43,473 bases of DNA from Variovorax boronicumulans NBRC 103145 (GTDB lineage Bacteria; Pseudomonadota; Gammaproteobacteria; Burkholderiales; Burkholderiaceae_C), in the NCBI RefSeq assembly GCF_001591345.1, contig NZ_BCUS01000049.1, forward strand, positions 1 through 43,473, read 5' to 3'. This document shows, piece after piece, positions 25,946 through 34,674 of the stretch; the stretch's first letter is position 1, and the number at the start of each line of letters is the position of its first letter. The notes below the pieces were generated by a model, which ran no database searches, was not told the DNA's origin, and was given only the letters and a program-made list of their open reading frames with translations. The position numbers and the translations under genes are program-made.

Positions 25946-27028
25946 TCAGGCGTCTTCGAGGAAGGCTTCGCGCAGGATGCCCATGGCCTGCTGCACGGGG
26001 CGGTCGGAAAAGCTGAAGAGCACGGTGTCTTCGTTCGGCGACTCGAGAAGCAGCGGCGCCCACGAGGGCACGACGAAGGTGTCGCGCGGGCCGAAGTCGA
26101 AGCGCTGGCCGGCAATCTCGGCCGTGCCGTGGCCTTCGACCACGCTGTAGACGGTGCCGTCGGTGGCGCGGTGCGCCTGGCCCGCGAAGCCCTTGGGCAG
26201 CAGTTGCAGCTGGGTCGAGATGGTCGGCATCGGCGAGCCGCCGGTCAGCGGGTTGATGTAGCGCAGCTTGTGGCCGAGCCAGGCATCGGGCGCCTCCTGC
26301 TTCTGCAATTGCGCCAGTGCCTCGCGGCTGCGCAGGTAGGGGTAGTTGAAGATCGGCGAGGTGGCCGAGGTGTGGTCGTGCCGCACCGGCACCATGTTGT
26401 GGCCGAAGCGCGCCAGGCTGTGGCCTTCGGGGCGCGCCACGTGCTGCACCTTGGCGTCGTCGTTCTCGGCGAAGCCGGCGTCGAAGAAGCGCAGCATGGG
26501 AATGTCAAGGCCGTCGAGCCACACCACCGGCTCGGTCACGCCTTCGATGCCTTCGTTGCCGTGGTCGTGCCAGGCCCACGAGGGCGTGATGATGAAGTCG
26601 CCGGGGTGCATCGTCGTGCGCTCGCCGCCCACGGTGGTGTAGGCGCCCTTGCCGTCGACGATGAAGCGCAGCGCCGACTGCACGTGGCGGTGCGATGGCG
26701 CCACCTCGCCCGGCATGATGAGCTGCAGGCCGGCGTAGATCGACTGCGTGATCGACGCGTTGCCGGGCAGCGCCGGGTTCTCGAGCACCAGCACGCGGCG
26801 CACGGCCTCTTCGGCGGTGATGAGGTCGGCCGATTCCATGAGCAGCGGGCGAATCTCGTCGTAGCGCCACAGCGCGGGCACGCACGGGCTCTTGGGCTCG
26901 CGCGGCACCAGCACGTGCAGCGATTCCCACAGCGGCGAGAGATTCAGCGGGCGGATGCGGGCGTAGTAGTCGCGGCGCTCGGCGGCGTTGGCCGGTGCGC
27001 TGGCGGCATGGGAAGAAGCGGGGTTCAT
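25946..27028 (-). CDS. gentisate 1,2-dioxygenase
   Basis: The 360-residue bicupin has [20 protein letters not shown] with iron ligands His113 and His115 and [10 protein letters not shown] with His154, at the spacing expected of gentisate dioxygenases; the second cupin ([20 protein letters not shown]) is retained but lacks a full metal triad. The enzyme opens gentisate between C1 and C2 to maleylpyruvate using Fe(II) and oxygen. It is the first gene of the minus-strand aromatic operon and faces a NagR-like LysR gene across 131 bases. ATG 27028 gives a typical length; an upstream ATG at 27094 would read into the regulatory region. Confidence 0.93.
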   Translation of the reverse strand: MNPASSHAASAPANAAERRDYYARIRPLNLSPLWESLHVLVPREPKSPCVPALWRYDEIRPLLMESADLITAEEAVRRVLVLENPALPGNASITQSIYAGLQLIMPGEVAPSHRHVQSALRFIVDGKGAYTTVGGERTTMHPGDFIITPSWAWHDHGNEGIEGVTEPVVWLDGLDIPMLRFFDAGFAENDDAKVQHVARPEGHSLARFGHNMVPVRHDHTSATSPIFNYPYLRSREALAQLQKQEAPDAWLGHKLRYINPLTGGSPMPTISTQLQLLPKGFAGQAHRATDGTVYSVVEGHGTAEIAGQRFDFGPRDTFVVPSWAPLLLESPNEDTVLFSFSDRPVQQAMGILREAFLEDA

Positions 27029-27104
27029 GGGGTCGGTGTCTCCGTTGGCGGCATTGTTGACCCGCACCACTATTTCCTCAAGACCGCATGCCAATACACG
27101 GAAT

Positions 27105-27116
27105 TCGAAATTTCGA
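27105..27116. promoter_or_regulatory. candidate LysR-type operator in the divergent gentisate promoter region
   Basis: TCGAAATTTCGA is a perfect 12-bp palindrome in an AT-rich patch of the 131-base gap between the dioxygenase and LysR genes. LysR regulators bind dyads with a T-N11-A core, and the flanks here (ATTCGAAATTTCGATAAT) fit loosely. It is 44 bases before the LysR start and 77 before the dioxygenase start. Confidence 0.5.
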
Positions 27117-27159
27117 TAATGGTGCCTTTCGCCTTCAGGGCTCCACCCCGCCTCACCCC

Positions 27160-28056
27160 ATGTCCAAGCTCGATCTCGAATGGCTCGCCGTGTTCGACGA
27201 GGTCTACAAGACCGGCAACGTCACCAAGGCGGCCGAGCGCCTGGGCATGGCGCAGGCGGCGGCCAGCACGGCGCTGAACAAGCTGCGCGCGCACTTCGAC
27301 GACCGCCTGTTCACCCGCACCGCGCAGGGCATGCAGCCCACGCCGCACGCCGAGCGCATCTACCCGAACCTGCGCGAGGCGCTGGCGCAACTGGCGCAGG
27401 CGCAGGGCAACCGCAGCAGCTTCGAGCCGGCGCGCGCGCAGCGGCGCTTTCGCATCTGCATGACCGACATCAGCGAGGTGGTGCTGCTGCCCGGCCTGCT
27501 CGACCACCTGCGGCACGCGGCGCCGGGCGTGCACATCGAGACCGAGATCATCTCCACCCACAGCGGCCGCCGCCTCCAGGACGGCGACGTCGACCTGGCC
27601 GTGGGCTTCATGCCGCAGCTGGACGCGGGCTTCTACCAGCAGGTGCTGTTCATGCAGAACTTCGTCTGCCTGGCGGCGCAGAACCACCCGCGCATCGGCG
27701 CCAAGCTCACGCGCAAGCGCTTCGAGGAAGAGGCGCACGCGGTGGTGTCCAGCTCGGGCACGGGGCACGCCATCGTCGACACCACCATCGCGCGCCTGGG
27801 CCTCAAGCGCAACGTGGTGGTGCGGCTGTCGAGCTTCCTGAGCGTGGCGCGCATCGTGGCCCACACCGAGCTGATCGTGGTGGTGCCGCGCATCCTGGGC
27901 AACGTGCTGGCCACGCAGGAGCCGGTGAAGGTGCTGGCGCCGCCCTTCACGCTGCCGGCCTACGCCGTCAAGCAGCACTGGCACGAGCGCTTTCATGCCG
28001 ACCCGGGCAACGCCTGGCTGCGCCGCACGCTGGCCCAGCTGTTCAGCGGCAGCTGA
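27160..28056 (+). CDS. LysR-family transcriptional regulator (NagR/DntR/NahR-like)
   Basis: The 298-residue regulator opens with a winged helix-turn-helix, [20 protein letters not shown] then [20 protein letters not shown], and [20 protein letters not shown], which mirrors the NagR/NahR/DntR branch (R-T-x-x-G-M-x-P-T-P). The C-terminal domain resembles periplasmic binding proteins and would sense the aromatic inducer. It is transcribed divergently from the gentisate operon, the standard arrangement for a LysR activator. ATG at 27160 begins the conserved HTH; the 24 extra upstream codons have no homologous look. Confidence 0.9.
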   Translation: MSKLDLEWLAVFDEVYKTGNVTKAAERLGMAQAAASTALNKLRAHFDDRLFTRTAQGMQPTPHAERIYPNLREALAQLAQAQGNRSSFEPARAQRRFRICMTDISEVVLLPGLLDHLRHAAPGVHIETEIISTHSGRRLQDGDVDLAVGFMPQLDAGFYQQVLFMQNFVCLAAQNHPRIGAKLTRKRFEEEAHAVVSSSGTGHAIVDTTIARLGLKRNVVVRLSSFLSVARIVAHTELIVVVPRILGNVLATQEPVKVLAPPFTLPAYAVKQHWHERFHADPGNAWLRRTLAQLFSGS

Positions 28057-28130
28057 ACGGCACCAAAGGGCGCCCGGGCGCTCGCATAATCGCGGCTCCC
28101 CACCCACAGCCCACAGAAAAAAGGCGCCCC

Positions 28131-28580
28131 ATGTCTTCCATCACCCTCCGATTCCTGGCCGAACCCAGCACCGTCAACTTCGGCGGCAAGGTCCACGGCG
28201 GCACGGTCATGAAGTGGATCGACGAGGCCGGCTACGCCTGCGCCACCAGCTGGGCCAAGCGCTACTGCGTCACCGCCTTCATCGGCAGCATCCGTTTTCA
28301 CCGGCCGATCATGATCGGCGACCTGGTCGAGGTCGAGGCCCGCCTGGCCTACACCGGCAAGACCAGCATGAACATCTCGGTCGAGGTGCGCAGCGGCGAC
28401 ATGAAGGGCGGCGTGATGGAAAAGACCACCGAATGCCTGATCGTGTTCGTCTCCGTCGACTCACACGGCCGGCCGCTGCCGGTGGAAGCCTTCGTGCCCG
28501 GCACGCCCGGCGAAATGGCACTGGCCGAGCGCGCCAAGGCGCACCTGGACGCCAGCCGCGCCGCCGGCGGCACGCCCTGA
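28131..28580 (+). CDS. hotdog-fold acyl-CoA thioesterase (YciA/BACH type)
   Basis: The 149-residue protein carries the BFIT/BACH hotdog motif VNFGGKVHGGTVMKWIDEAG, with FIGSIRFHRPIMIGDLVEVE and SMNISVEVRSGDMKGGVMEK further on. Family enzymes hydrolyse a broad range of acyl-CoA thioesters in the cytoplasm. It is preceded by the LysR gene on the same strand (74-base gap) and followed by the phasin gene. It continues the acyl-CoA/PHA theme of this region; a specific substrate cannot be given. Confidence 0.9.
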   Translation: MSSITLRFLAEPSTVNFGGKVHGGTVMKWIDEAGYACATSWAKRYCVTAFIGSIRFHRPIMIGDLVEVEARLAYTGKTSMNISVEVRSGDMKGGVMEKTTECLIVFVSVDSHGRPLPVEAFVPGTPGEMALAERAKAHLDASRAAGGTP

Positions 28581-28668
28581 TCCGGGGCGCGGGGATAGGC
28601 GGCGCGCCCTAACCACGGCGCGCCCGGGCGGCTAGAGTCGTGTGATTGCATCCCAAGGAACACACCGC

Positions 28669-29157
28669 ATGGCCACCTCCCGAGACGACGACAGCAACGA
28701 CAAGACCGACCGCATCAAGGACTCGGCCCAGCAGATCTGGCTGGCCGGCCTCGGCGCCTTCGCCAAGATGCAGCAGGAAGGCAGCAAGGCCTTCGAGGCG
28801 CTGGTCAAGGACGGCGCCGGCATGCAGAAGAAGACCCAGCAGGCCGCCGAGGAAACCCTGGCCCAGGCCCAGCAGCGCATGGCCGGCTTCGCCAGCGAGT
28901 TCGGCACCAAGGCCGCCGGCCAGTGGGGCAAGCTCGAGAACATCTTCGAAGACCGCGTGGCGCGCGCGCTCGAAAAACTCGGCGTGCCCTCGGCCGCCGA
29001 CGTGGCCGCGCTGCAGGCGCGCGTCGAGGCGCTCGAAGCCCAGCTCAAGCAGCGCGACGCCAAGACCGCCGCCACGGCGCCCCGCAAGTCCGCCGCGCGC
29101 AAGGCCGCGCCGGCCCCCGCCGCCAAGAAGACCCTGCGCCGCACCAAGGCCGGCTGA
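28669..29157 (+). CDS. phasin family protein with basic Lys/Ala-rich tail
   Basis: This 162-residue protein has the granule-associated phasin domain (about residues 10-115): IWLAGLGAFAKMQQEGSKAF then EALVKDGAGMQKKTQQAAEE, largely amphipathic helix, a short coiled-coil stretch AALQARVEALEAQLKQRD and a terminal KSAARKAAPAPAAKKTLRRT tail. Phasins coat polyhydroxyalkanoate granules. The basic tail recalls PhaF/AlgP-like proteins, whose tails bind DNA and help distribute granules. ATG at 28669 follows an AAGGAA site. A frame-shifted overlapping frame of similar length is a shadow. Confidence 0.88.
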   Translation: MATSRDDDSNDKTDRIKDSAQQIWLAGLGAFAKMQQEGSKAFEALVKDGAGMQKKTQQAAEETLAQAQQRMAGFASEFGTKAAGQWGKLENIFEDRVARALEKLGVPSAADVAALQARVEALEAQLKQRDAKTAATAPRKSAARKAAPAPAAKKTLRRTKAG

Positions 29158-29283
29158 CATCGTTCTGTAATTGCGGCACTGCACAAAAATTCAGCGCCGC
29201 AAAACATGTCCCGCACCGTTCATGGTGCAGCGCACATGCGCTAGAGTGCCCCCAAGACCAAGAGAAACCACGGGGGCACCGAC

Positions 29284-29994
29284 ATGGCAAAGAAGGCGCC
29301 ACGCCGCACTGCGCAACGCATCCTCGAAGCCGCATTGGATTTGTTCAACCGCTTCGGGGAACCGAACGTGTCGACCACGCTGGTGGCCGGCGAGCTGAAC
29401 ATCAGCCCCGGCAATCTCTACTACCACTACCCCGCCAAGGAAGAGCTGATCAACAAGCTCTACGAAGGCTACGAAGCAGAGCTCAACGAGCTGCTGCACG
29501 CCAGCGAAGGCGTGCACGACGTGGAGGACGCCTGGTTCTTCATGCACAGCCTCTTCGAGCTGATCTGGCGCTACCGCTTCCTGTACCGCGACCTCAACGA
29601 CCTGCTGAGCAAGAACCGGCACCTGGAGACCCAGTTCCAGCTCGTGCTCAAGAACAAGGCGCGCGCCATCCGCCAGCTGATCGCCGGCCTGAGCCGCGCC
29701 GGCCACCTGGACATCGACGCGCACGAGGTCGACACGCTGGCCCAGAGCATGGTCGTCGTGCTGACCTACTGGCTCAGCTACGAGTACGTGCGCAACCCGC
29801 GCCAGGCGCTGGAGCCCGCGCACGCGCAGGGCGCGCTGATGCGCGGCGGCCACCACACGCTGCACCTGCTCGCGCCCTACCTCGCACGCGACCAGCGCCG
29901 CCACCTGCTGGCGCTGAGCAATGCCTACAACGGCGAAAGCGCCGCCAACAGCAACCCCAGCCCCGTGCCACCGACTGTCGATATGGCGGCCTAG
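29284..29994 (+). CDS. TetR-family transcriptional regulator
   Basis: The 236-residue protein has the TetR HTH at residues 8-58: RRTAQRILEAALDLFNRFGE then VSTTLVAGELNISPGNLYYH and YPAKEELINKLYEGYE. The C-terminal ligand domain contains FELIWRYRFLYRDLNDLLSK, as in a group of betaproteobacterial TetR proteins found beside phasin or PHA genes, and a low-complexity C-terminus. Dyads in its upstream region (TTGCGGC/GCCGCAA, GCACC/GGTGC, AGCGC/GCGCT between 29171 and 29242) could be autoregulatory sites. Regulatory target is probably the phasin/PHA or fatty-acid genes, by proximity only. Confidence 0.9.
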   Translation: MAKKAPRRTAQRILEAALDLFNRFGEPNVSTTLVAGELNISPGNLYYHYPAKEELINKLYEGYEAELNELLHASEGVHDVEDAWFFMHSLFELIWRYRFLYRDLNDLLSKNRHLETQFQLVLKNKARAIRQLIAGLSRAGHLDIDAHEVDTLAQSMVVVLTYWLSYEYVRNPRQALEPAHAQGALMRGGHHTLHLLAPYLARDQRRHLLALSNAYNGESAANSNPSPVPPTVDMAA

Positions 29995-30001
29995 AACATC
30001 C

Positions 30002-30850
30002 ATGCCCCACTCCGATTTCAAACCGCTCTCGCTGCTGTCCGCCGGCCCTGCCGCGGCCACGGCCACCGCCGGCACCGAACCCTGGACGCCCCTTCCCTAC
30101 CCCGACGTGCCCCGCTACGACGCGCGCAGCCTGCTCGCCCACTGGCAGCGCCTGCACGCCGGCCACGCGCTGCCGCCGCCCGCGCCTGACGCGCCGCTGG
30201 CCGAAGGCTGGGCGCTGTACCACAGCGGCGAGTTCGAACGCGCCGCCGCCCTCGGCTTGCGCCACGGCCCCGACGGCCTGGCGCTCGCCAACCAGGCGAC
30301 CGCCATCTACGCCAACTACCTGGAGCCGCGCGAGGCCGTGCGGCTCGCCATGTTCCGCCAGGTGATCGAACGCGCCGGCGCGCAGGTCGCGGCCGAACCC
30401 GACAACTGCCAGGCGCTGTACTGGCAGGCCTACGCGCTGGGCCGTTACAGCCAGGGCATCAGCGTGGCGCGCGCCCTGGCGCAGGGCCTGGGCACCAAGC
30501 TCAAGGGCGCGCTGGAGCACGTGATCGAGCTGCAGCCCGAGCACGGCGACGCGCACCTCGCGCTGGCCGCCTTCCACGCCGAGGTGATCGACAAGGTCGG
30601 CGCGCTGGTCGGGCGCATGACTTACGGCGTGCGCGCCGAAACCTCGATCGAACTGTTCGAGCGCGGGCTGGCGCTGCACCCGCAGTCGGCGGCCGGGATG
30701 ATGGAGTACGCGCGTGCGCTGCTGATGCTGCACGGCGAGTCGCGCCTCGGCGAGGCGAACGGCTTGTACGAGAAGGCGGCGGCGCTGACGCCGGCGGATG
30801 CGCGGGAGCGGTTGGATGTGGAGCTGGCGCGGGCGGGGCTGACGGACTGA
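30002..30850 (+). CDS. TPR-like protein of unknown function
   Basis: The 282-residue protein has an N-terminal Ala/Pro-rich part, then helical repeats of TPR character: LAEGWALYHSGEFERAAALG, NCQALYWQAYALGRYSQGIS, and ELQPEHGDAHLALAAFHAEV, with LFERGLALHPQSAAGMMEYA. Such repeats mediate protein contacts. No signal peptide or membrane segment is visible. It starts seven bases after the TetR stop codon and probably is cotranscribed. It may be a cytoplasmic scaffold; function unknown. Confidence 0.75.
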   Translation: MPHSDFKPLSLLSAGPAAATATAGTEPWTPLPYPDVPRYDARSLLAHWQRLHAGHALPPPAPDAPLAEGWALYHSGEFERAAALGLRHGPDGLALANQATAIYANYLEPREAVRLAMFRQVIERAGAQVAAEPDNCQALYWQAYALGRYSQGISVARALAQGLGTKLKGALEHVIELQPEHGDAHLALAAFHAEVIDKVGALVGRMTYGVRAETSIELFERGLALHPQSAAGMMEYARALLMLHGESRLGEANGLYEKAAALTPADARERLDVELARAGLTD

Positions 30851-30867
30851 AGGGCCTGCAAGCTCAC

Positions 30868-30891
30868 GATTGGTACCACTTGGTACCAATC
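30868..30891. promoter_or_regulatory. perfect 11-bp inverted repeat (operator-like) before the acyl-CoA-binding protein gene
   Basis: GATTGGTACCA and TGGTACCAATC are perfect inverted copies separated by CT; read otherwise, TTGGTACCA occurs twice as a direct repeat one base apart. It lies 41 bases before the ATG. TTGGT/ACCAA half-sites recall FadR/PdhR-class GntR operators, but the spacing differs. No T-run follows, so it is not a terminator. Confidence 0.6.
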
Positions 30892-30931
30892 CATTTAAGA
30901 TGCGCGGTTTCTGACCTTCTTCCCGACCGCC

Positions 30932-31189
30932 ATGTCCGACCTCAACGCCCAATTCGAAGCCGCCCAGGCCAACTCCAAGCTGCTGGCCGAGCGCCCCGAC
31001 AACCCGACGCTGCTGAAGATCTACGCCCTGTTCAAGCAGGCGACCGAAGGCGACAACACCGCCAAGAAGCCCAGCTTCAGCGACATCGTCGCGCGCGCCA
31101 AGTGGGACGCGTGGACCGCCCAGAAGGGCGCCACGGCCGACGAAGCCAAGCAGAAGTACATCGACCTGATCGAGTCCCTCCGAGGCTGA
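30932..31189 (+). CDS. acyl-CoA-binding protein (ACBP)
   Basis: This 85-residue protein matches the whole ACBP fold: LNAQFEAAQANSKLLAERPD, LLKIYALFKQATEGDN, and the hallmark KWDAWTAQKGATADEAKQKY followed by IDLIESL. The family, best known in eukaryotes, binds medium- and long-chain acyl-CoA esters in the cytosol; bacterial members are scattered. It sits among thioesterase, phasin and CoA-transferase genes, fitting acyl-CoA buffering. The gene stands alone, four bases from the convergent CoA-transferase gene and behind an operator-like inverted repeat. Confidence 0.93.
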   Translation: MSDLNAQFEAAQANSKLLAERPDNPTLLKIYALFKQATEGDNTAKKPSFSDIVARAKWDAWTAQKGATADEAKQKYIDLIESLRG

Positions 31190-31193
31190 CCGA

Positions 31194-32432
31194 TCAGCCG
31201 ACGATCCCGCGTTCCTGCAGCGCGGTGATCTGCTCGGCACTCAGCCCGATCTCCTCCAGCACCGCCTGCGTATCCGCCCCCAGCGCCGGCGCATTGCGCC
31301 GGTGGCCGGCCGGCGTGAGCGACAGCTTGGGCACGAAGCCGGGCACCGCGAGCGCGCTGCCGTCGGGCATCTTCACCTCCTGCAGCATGCCGCGCGCGGC
31401 GTAGTGCGGGTCGGCCGCGATGTCGGCGATGGTGTAGATGCGCCCGGCCGGCACGTGCGCCGCATCGAGCGCGGCCAGCACCTCGGTCACCGTGCGCTGC
31501 GCGGCCCAGTCGCCGATGGCGGCATCGAGCATCCCGACCTGCGCCACGCGCCCCGTGTTGCCGGCCAGCGCCGGGTCGGCTGCGAGGTCCGGCCGGCCGA
31601 TGCAGGCCATGAGCCGCTTGAAGATGCTGTCGCCGTTGCCCGCGACGATGGCGTAGCCGCCGTCCGCGCAGCGGTAGGCGTTGGTGGGCGCAATGCCCGG
31701 CAGCGCGCTGCCGGCGGCCTCGCGCACCGCGCCGAATTCGGCGTACTCGGGCAGCAGGCTTTCCATGCAGTTGAAGACCGCCTCGTACAGCGCGACGTCG
31801 ACCACCTGGCCCCGGCCTTTGGGAAATTCGGCGCTCACGGTGGCGTGGCGATGCTGCATGGCCATCAGCACGCCGATCACGCCATGCAGTGAGGCCAGCG
31901 TGTCGCCGATCGACACGCCCACGCGCACCGGCACGCGGCCCGGCTCGCCCGTGAGGTGGCGCAGCCCGCCCATGGCCTCGGCCACCACGCCGAAGCCGGG
32001 GCGGTCGCGGTAGGGGCCGGTCTGGCCGTAGCCGCTGATGCGCAGCATCACGAGCGCGGGGTTGGCGGCCAGCAACTCGTCGGGCCCCAGGCCCCAGCCT
32101 TCCATCGCGCCGGGGCGGAAGTTCTCGACCAGCACGTCGGCCTCGGCCGCGAGCTGGCGCACGATGGCCTGCGCCTCGGGCTGGCGCAGGTCCAGCGCCA
32201 GCGAGCGCTTGTTGCGCGACTGCACCTGCCACCAGACGGAAGTGCCGTCCTTCAGCAGCCGCCAGGTGCGCAGCGGATCGCCCGCGCCGGGCGGCTCGAT
32301 CTTGACCACGTCGGCGCCGAAGTCGGCCAGCGTGCGCGCCGCGAACGGGCCGGCGATGAGTTGCCCGAGTTCGACGACCTTGAGGCCGGCCAGCGGACCC
32401 GCGGCCGGAAGGGAAAGAGAGCTTTGCGTCAT
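31194..32432 (-). CDS. CaiB/BaiF (class III) CoA-transferase
   Basis: This 412-residue protein begins LAGLKVVELGQLIAGPFAAR then LADFGADVVKIEPPGAGDPL, the class III CoA-transferase N-terminus, with LVENFRPGAMEGWGLGPDEL, and the catalytic aspartate in VGVSIGDTLASLHG (about residue 177). Such enzymes move CoA between carboxylic acids, forming a glutamyl/aspartyl anhydride intermediate. ATG 32432 starts the homologous part; an upstream in-frame ATG at 32525 adds 31 unrelated residues. It converges on the ACBP gene. Substrate unknown; succinyl- or formyl-CoA donors are typical. Confidence 0.92.
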   Translation of the reverse strand: MTQSSLSLPAAGPLAGLKVVELGQLIAGPFAARTLADFGADVVKIEPPGAGDPLRTWRLLKDGTSVWWQVQSRNKRSLALDLRQPEAQAIVRQLAAEADVLVENFRPGAMEGWGLGPDELLAANPALVMLRISGYGQTGPYRDRPGFGVVAEAMGGLRHLTGEPGRVPVRVGVSIGDTLASLHGVIGVLMAMQHRHATVSAEFPKGRGQVVDVALYEAVFNCMESLLPEYAEFGAVREAAGSALPGIAPTNAYRCADGGYAIVAGNGDSIFKRLMACIGRPDLAADPALAGNTGRVAQVGMLDAAIGDWAAQRTVTEVLAALDAAHVPAGRIYTIADIAADPHYAARGMLQEVKMPDGSALAVPGFVPKLSLTPAGHRRNAPALGADTQAVLEEIGLSAEQITALQERGIVG

Positions 32433-32739
32433 GGTTTGGGAGTGTGCCGTGCCGCCCCGGACACCGGGTCGGGCCGGGAAAACACCTATGAAATCTTGAC
32501 ACGGCGCGAAGCGGCTCTTTTGCACCGCAGCAATTGCGCTCCGGCATGCGCCACGCCCCGAGGAGAAAGGGGTTTGCTGCAGCGCAGCGCGTCGTCGCGC
32601 CCTTCACTACCAGGCAGGACCGCGACTCAAAAAAGTATCAGTTGCGCACCCCAACGCTGGTTGTTGGCATCCGGAGCGATTCGTACAGTCCGCCTCACCC
32701 CACCCCGGGGCCACCACCACAGAGGAAAGACTGCCAGCC
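32433..32739. other. non-coding gap between CoA-transferase and AraC regulator genes
   Basis: About 307 bases separate the two divergent genes. I see an isolated TTGACA at 32496 with no good -10, a CCCC/GGGG dyad (about 32557-32573) and a run of A residues near 32630, but no ORF with homologous look, no RNA gene and no operator that recurs elsewhere. Confidence 0.5.
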
Positions 32740-33633
32740 ATGCAACCCGATCTGGAAATCGTCGAAGTCCAAGGTGACGAATCGTTCACCGCCTGGGCGC
32801 ACGGCTATCCGTATCGCACGGTGCGCTGGCACTTCCACCCCGAGTACGAGATCCAGCTGATCGTCGAGACCCAGGGCGTGTACTTCGTGGGCGACCACGT
32901 CGGCCACTTCGAGCCGGGCAACCTCGTGTTCATGGGCCCCGACCTGCCGCACAACTGGATCAGCGACGTGCCCGCCGGCCAGAGCGTCGAGCGCCGCGGC
33001 ATCGTGATCCAGTTTCCGGCCGCGCTGGTGCGCAACATGGCGGCCACCTTCCCCGAGTTCCGCCGCATCGAGCCGCTGCTGGCCGAGTCGGCCTCCGGCC
33101 TGCTCTTCTCGGCCGCCACCGCCGCCGCGGCCAAGCCGATCATGGAAGCGCTGCTCGAGGCGCGCGGGCTGCGCCGCGTGGTGCTGCTGCTGTCGCTGTT
33201 CGAGCTGCTGGTGGCCAGCGACGACCGCCAGCGGCTGGCCAGCCCCGCGTTCACGCCCGACCCCAAGGCCTTCATGTCGCACGCGATCAACAACGTGCTG
33301 GCGCACATTGCCGCCAACCTGGGCGACGAGCTGCGCGAGCCGATGCTGGCCGAGCTGGTGGGCCAGAGCCCGAGCGCGTTCTCGCGCTCGTTCCGCAAGC
33401 ACACGGGGCAGTCGTTCGTGCGCTACGTGAACCGGCTGCGCATCGGCCGCGCCTGCGAACTGCTCGCCAACAGCGACAAGCCCGTGCTCGACGTCTGCAT
33501 GGACGTGGGCTTCAACAACGTGTCGAACTTCAACCGGCAGTTCCTGCTGCACAAGCGCATGCCGCCGACCAAGTTCCGCCATTTCCATCGCATGCAGCTC
33601 GCTGCATCGCGCGCCGCCAACAGCCCGCCGTAG
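32740..33633 (+). CDS. AraC-family transcriptional regulator
   Basis: The 297-residue regulator has an N-terminal cupin (VRWHFHPEYEIQLIVETQGV, HFEPGNLVFMGPDLPHNWIS), the sugar-sensing domain of AraC-like proteins, and a C-terminal double HTH (about residues 185-285): MLAELVGQSPSAFSRSFRKH then TGQSFVRYVNRLRIGRACEL and VCMDVGFNNVSNFNRQFLLH. It precedes the second CUT2 polyol operon in the same direction by 119 bases and is its likely regulator, activating on binding the imported sugar. A GAGGAAAG site precedes the ATG. Confidence 0.92.
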   Translation: MQPDLEIVEVQGDESFTAWAHGYPYRTVRWHFHPEYEIQLIVETQGVYFVGDHVGHFEPGNLVFMGPDLPHNWISDVPAGQSVERRGIVIQFPAALVRNMAATFPEFRRIEPLLAESASGLLFSAATAAAAKPIMEALLEARGLRRVVLLLSLFELLVASDDRQRLASPAFTPDPKAFMSHAINNVLAHIAANLGDELREPMLAELVGQSPSAFSRSFRKHTGQSFVRYVNRLRIGRACELLANSDKPVLDVCMDVGFNNVSNFNRQFLLHKRMPPTKFRHFHRMQLAASRAANSPP

Positions 33634-33685
33634 CGCGCCGCCCCGTGTTCCCCGCGTCGTTCCTGGCGCGGCGCCTTGCGCGCCG

Positions 33686-33714
33686 CGCGGGGCGGCCCTT
33701 TGCCCGCGTTTTTT
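33686..33714 (+). terminator. terminator-like hairpin and T-run after the AraC gene
   Basis: CGCGGG (33686-33691) pairs with CCCGCG (33703-33708), followed directly by TTTTTT (33709-33714). A second, stronger dyad (GCGCGGCGC/GCGCCGCGC, 33666-33688) lies just upstream and competes for the same bases. It would separate the regulator from the importer operon. Confidence 0.5.
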
Positions 33715-33752
33715 GCAGACCGTCACACAACCAACCTCAAGGAGACAACCCA

Positions 33753-34673
33753 ATGAAGAGCCTTCTCAAAGCCACCGCCCTCGTCGCCGCCCTGGCCTGC
33801 GGCACCACCGCCGCACTGGCCCAGGCGCCCAAGCAGCCGCTGCGCATCGGCATGACCTTCCAGGAACTGAACAACCCCTACTTCGTGACGATGAAGCAGG
33901 CACTGGAAGAAGCCGCCGCCAGCATCGGCGCCACCGTGGTCACCACCGATGCGCGCCACGACGTGGCCAAGCAGATCGGCGACGTGGAAGACATGATCCA
34001 GAAGAAGATCGACATCCTGCTGCTGAACCCGACCGACTCGGCCGGCGTGCAGTCGGCGGTGCGCTCGGCCAAGAAGGCCGGCGTGATCGTGGTGGCGGTC
34101 GACGCCAACGCGCAGGGCCCGGTCGATTCGTTCGTGGGCTCCAAGAACCTCGACGCCGGCCGCCTGGCCTGCGAGTACCTGGCGAAGAACATCGGCGAGA
34201 AGGGCGACGTGGCCATCCTCGACGGCATCCCGGTCGTGCCGATCCTGGAGCGCGTGAAGGGCTGCCGCGAGGCGCTGGCCAAGTACCCCGGCATCAAGGT
34301 CGTGAGCACGCAGAACGGCAAGCAGGAACGCGCCACCGCGCTCACCGTGACCGAGAACATCCTGCAGGCCAACAAGAACCTCAAGGGCGTGTTCAGCGTG
34401 AACGACGGCGGCTCGATGGGCGCGCTCGCGGCCATCGAGGCCAGCGGCAAGGACGTGAAGCTCACCAGCGTCGATGGCGCACCCGAAGCCATCAAGGCGA
34501 TGCAGAAGGCGGGCTCGAAATTCATCGCCACCACCGCGCAGTACCCGCGCGACCAGATCCGCCTGGCCATCGGCATCGCCCTGGCCAAGAAGTGGGGCGC
34601 CAACGTGCCCGCGGCCGTGCCGGTCGACGTGAAGCTCATCGACGCCGAAGGCGCCAAGACCTTCAGCTGGTAA
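33753..34673 (+). CDS. CUT2 sugar ABC transporter substrate-binding protein (second locus)
   Basis: This 306-residue protein has a Sec signal ([20 protein letters not shown] ending ALA-Q) and a ribose-binding type I fold: [60 protein letters not shown]. It would capture a sugar or sugar alcohol for the permease encoded downstream. An AAGGAGA site precedes the ATG. It differs in sequence and leader type from the receptor at 446-1492, so the two loci are independent systems. Its stop is one base before the proposed TTG start of the ATPase gene. Confidence 0.93.
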   Translation: MKSLLKATALVAALACGTTAALAQAPKQPLRIGMTFQELNNPYFVTMKQALEEAAASIGATVVTTDARHDVAKQIGDVEDMIQKKIDILLLNPTDSAGVQSAVRSAKKAGVIVVAVDANAQGPVDSFVGSKNLDAGRLACEYLAKNIGEKGDVAILDGIPVVPILERVKGCREALAKYPGIKVVSTQNGKQERATALTVTENILQANKNLKGVFSVNDGGSMGALAAIEASGKDVKLTSVDGAPEAIKAMQKAGSKFIATTAQYPRDQIRLAIGIALAKKWGANVPAAVPVDVKLIDAEGAKTFSW

Positions 34674-34674
34674 G

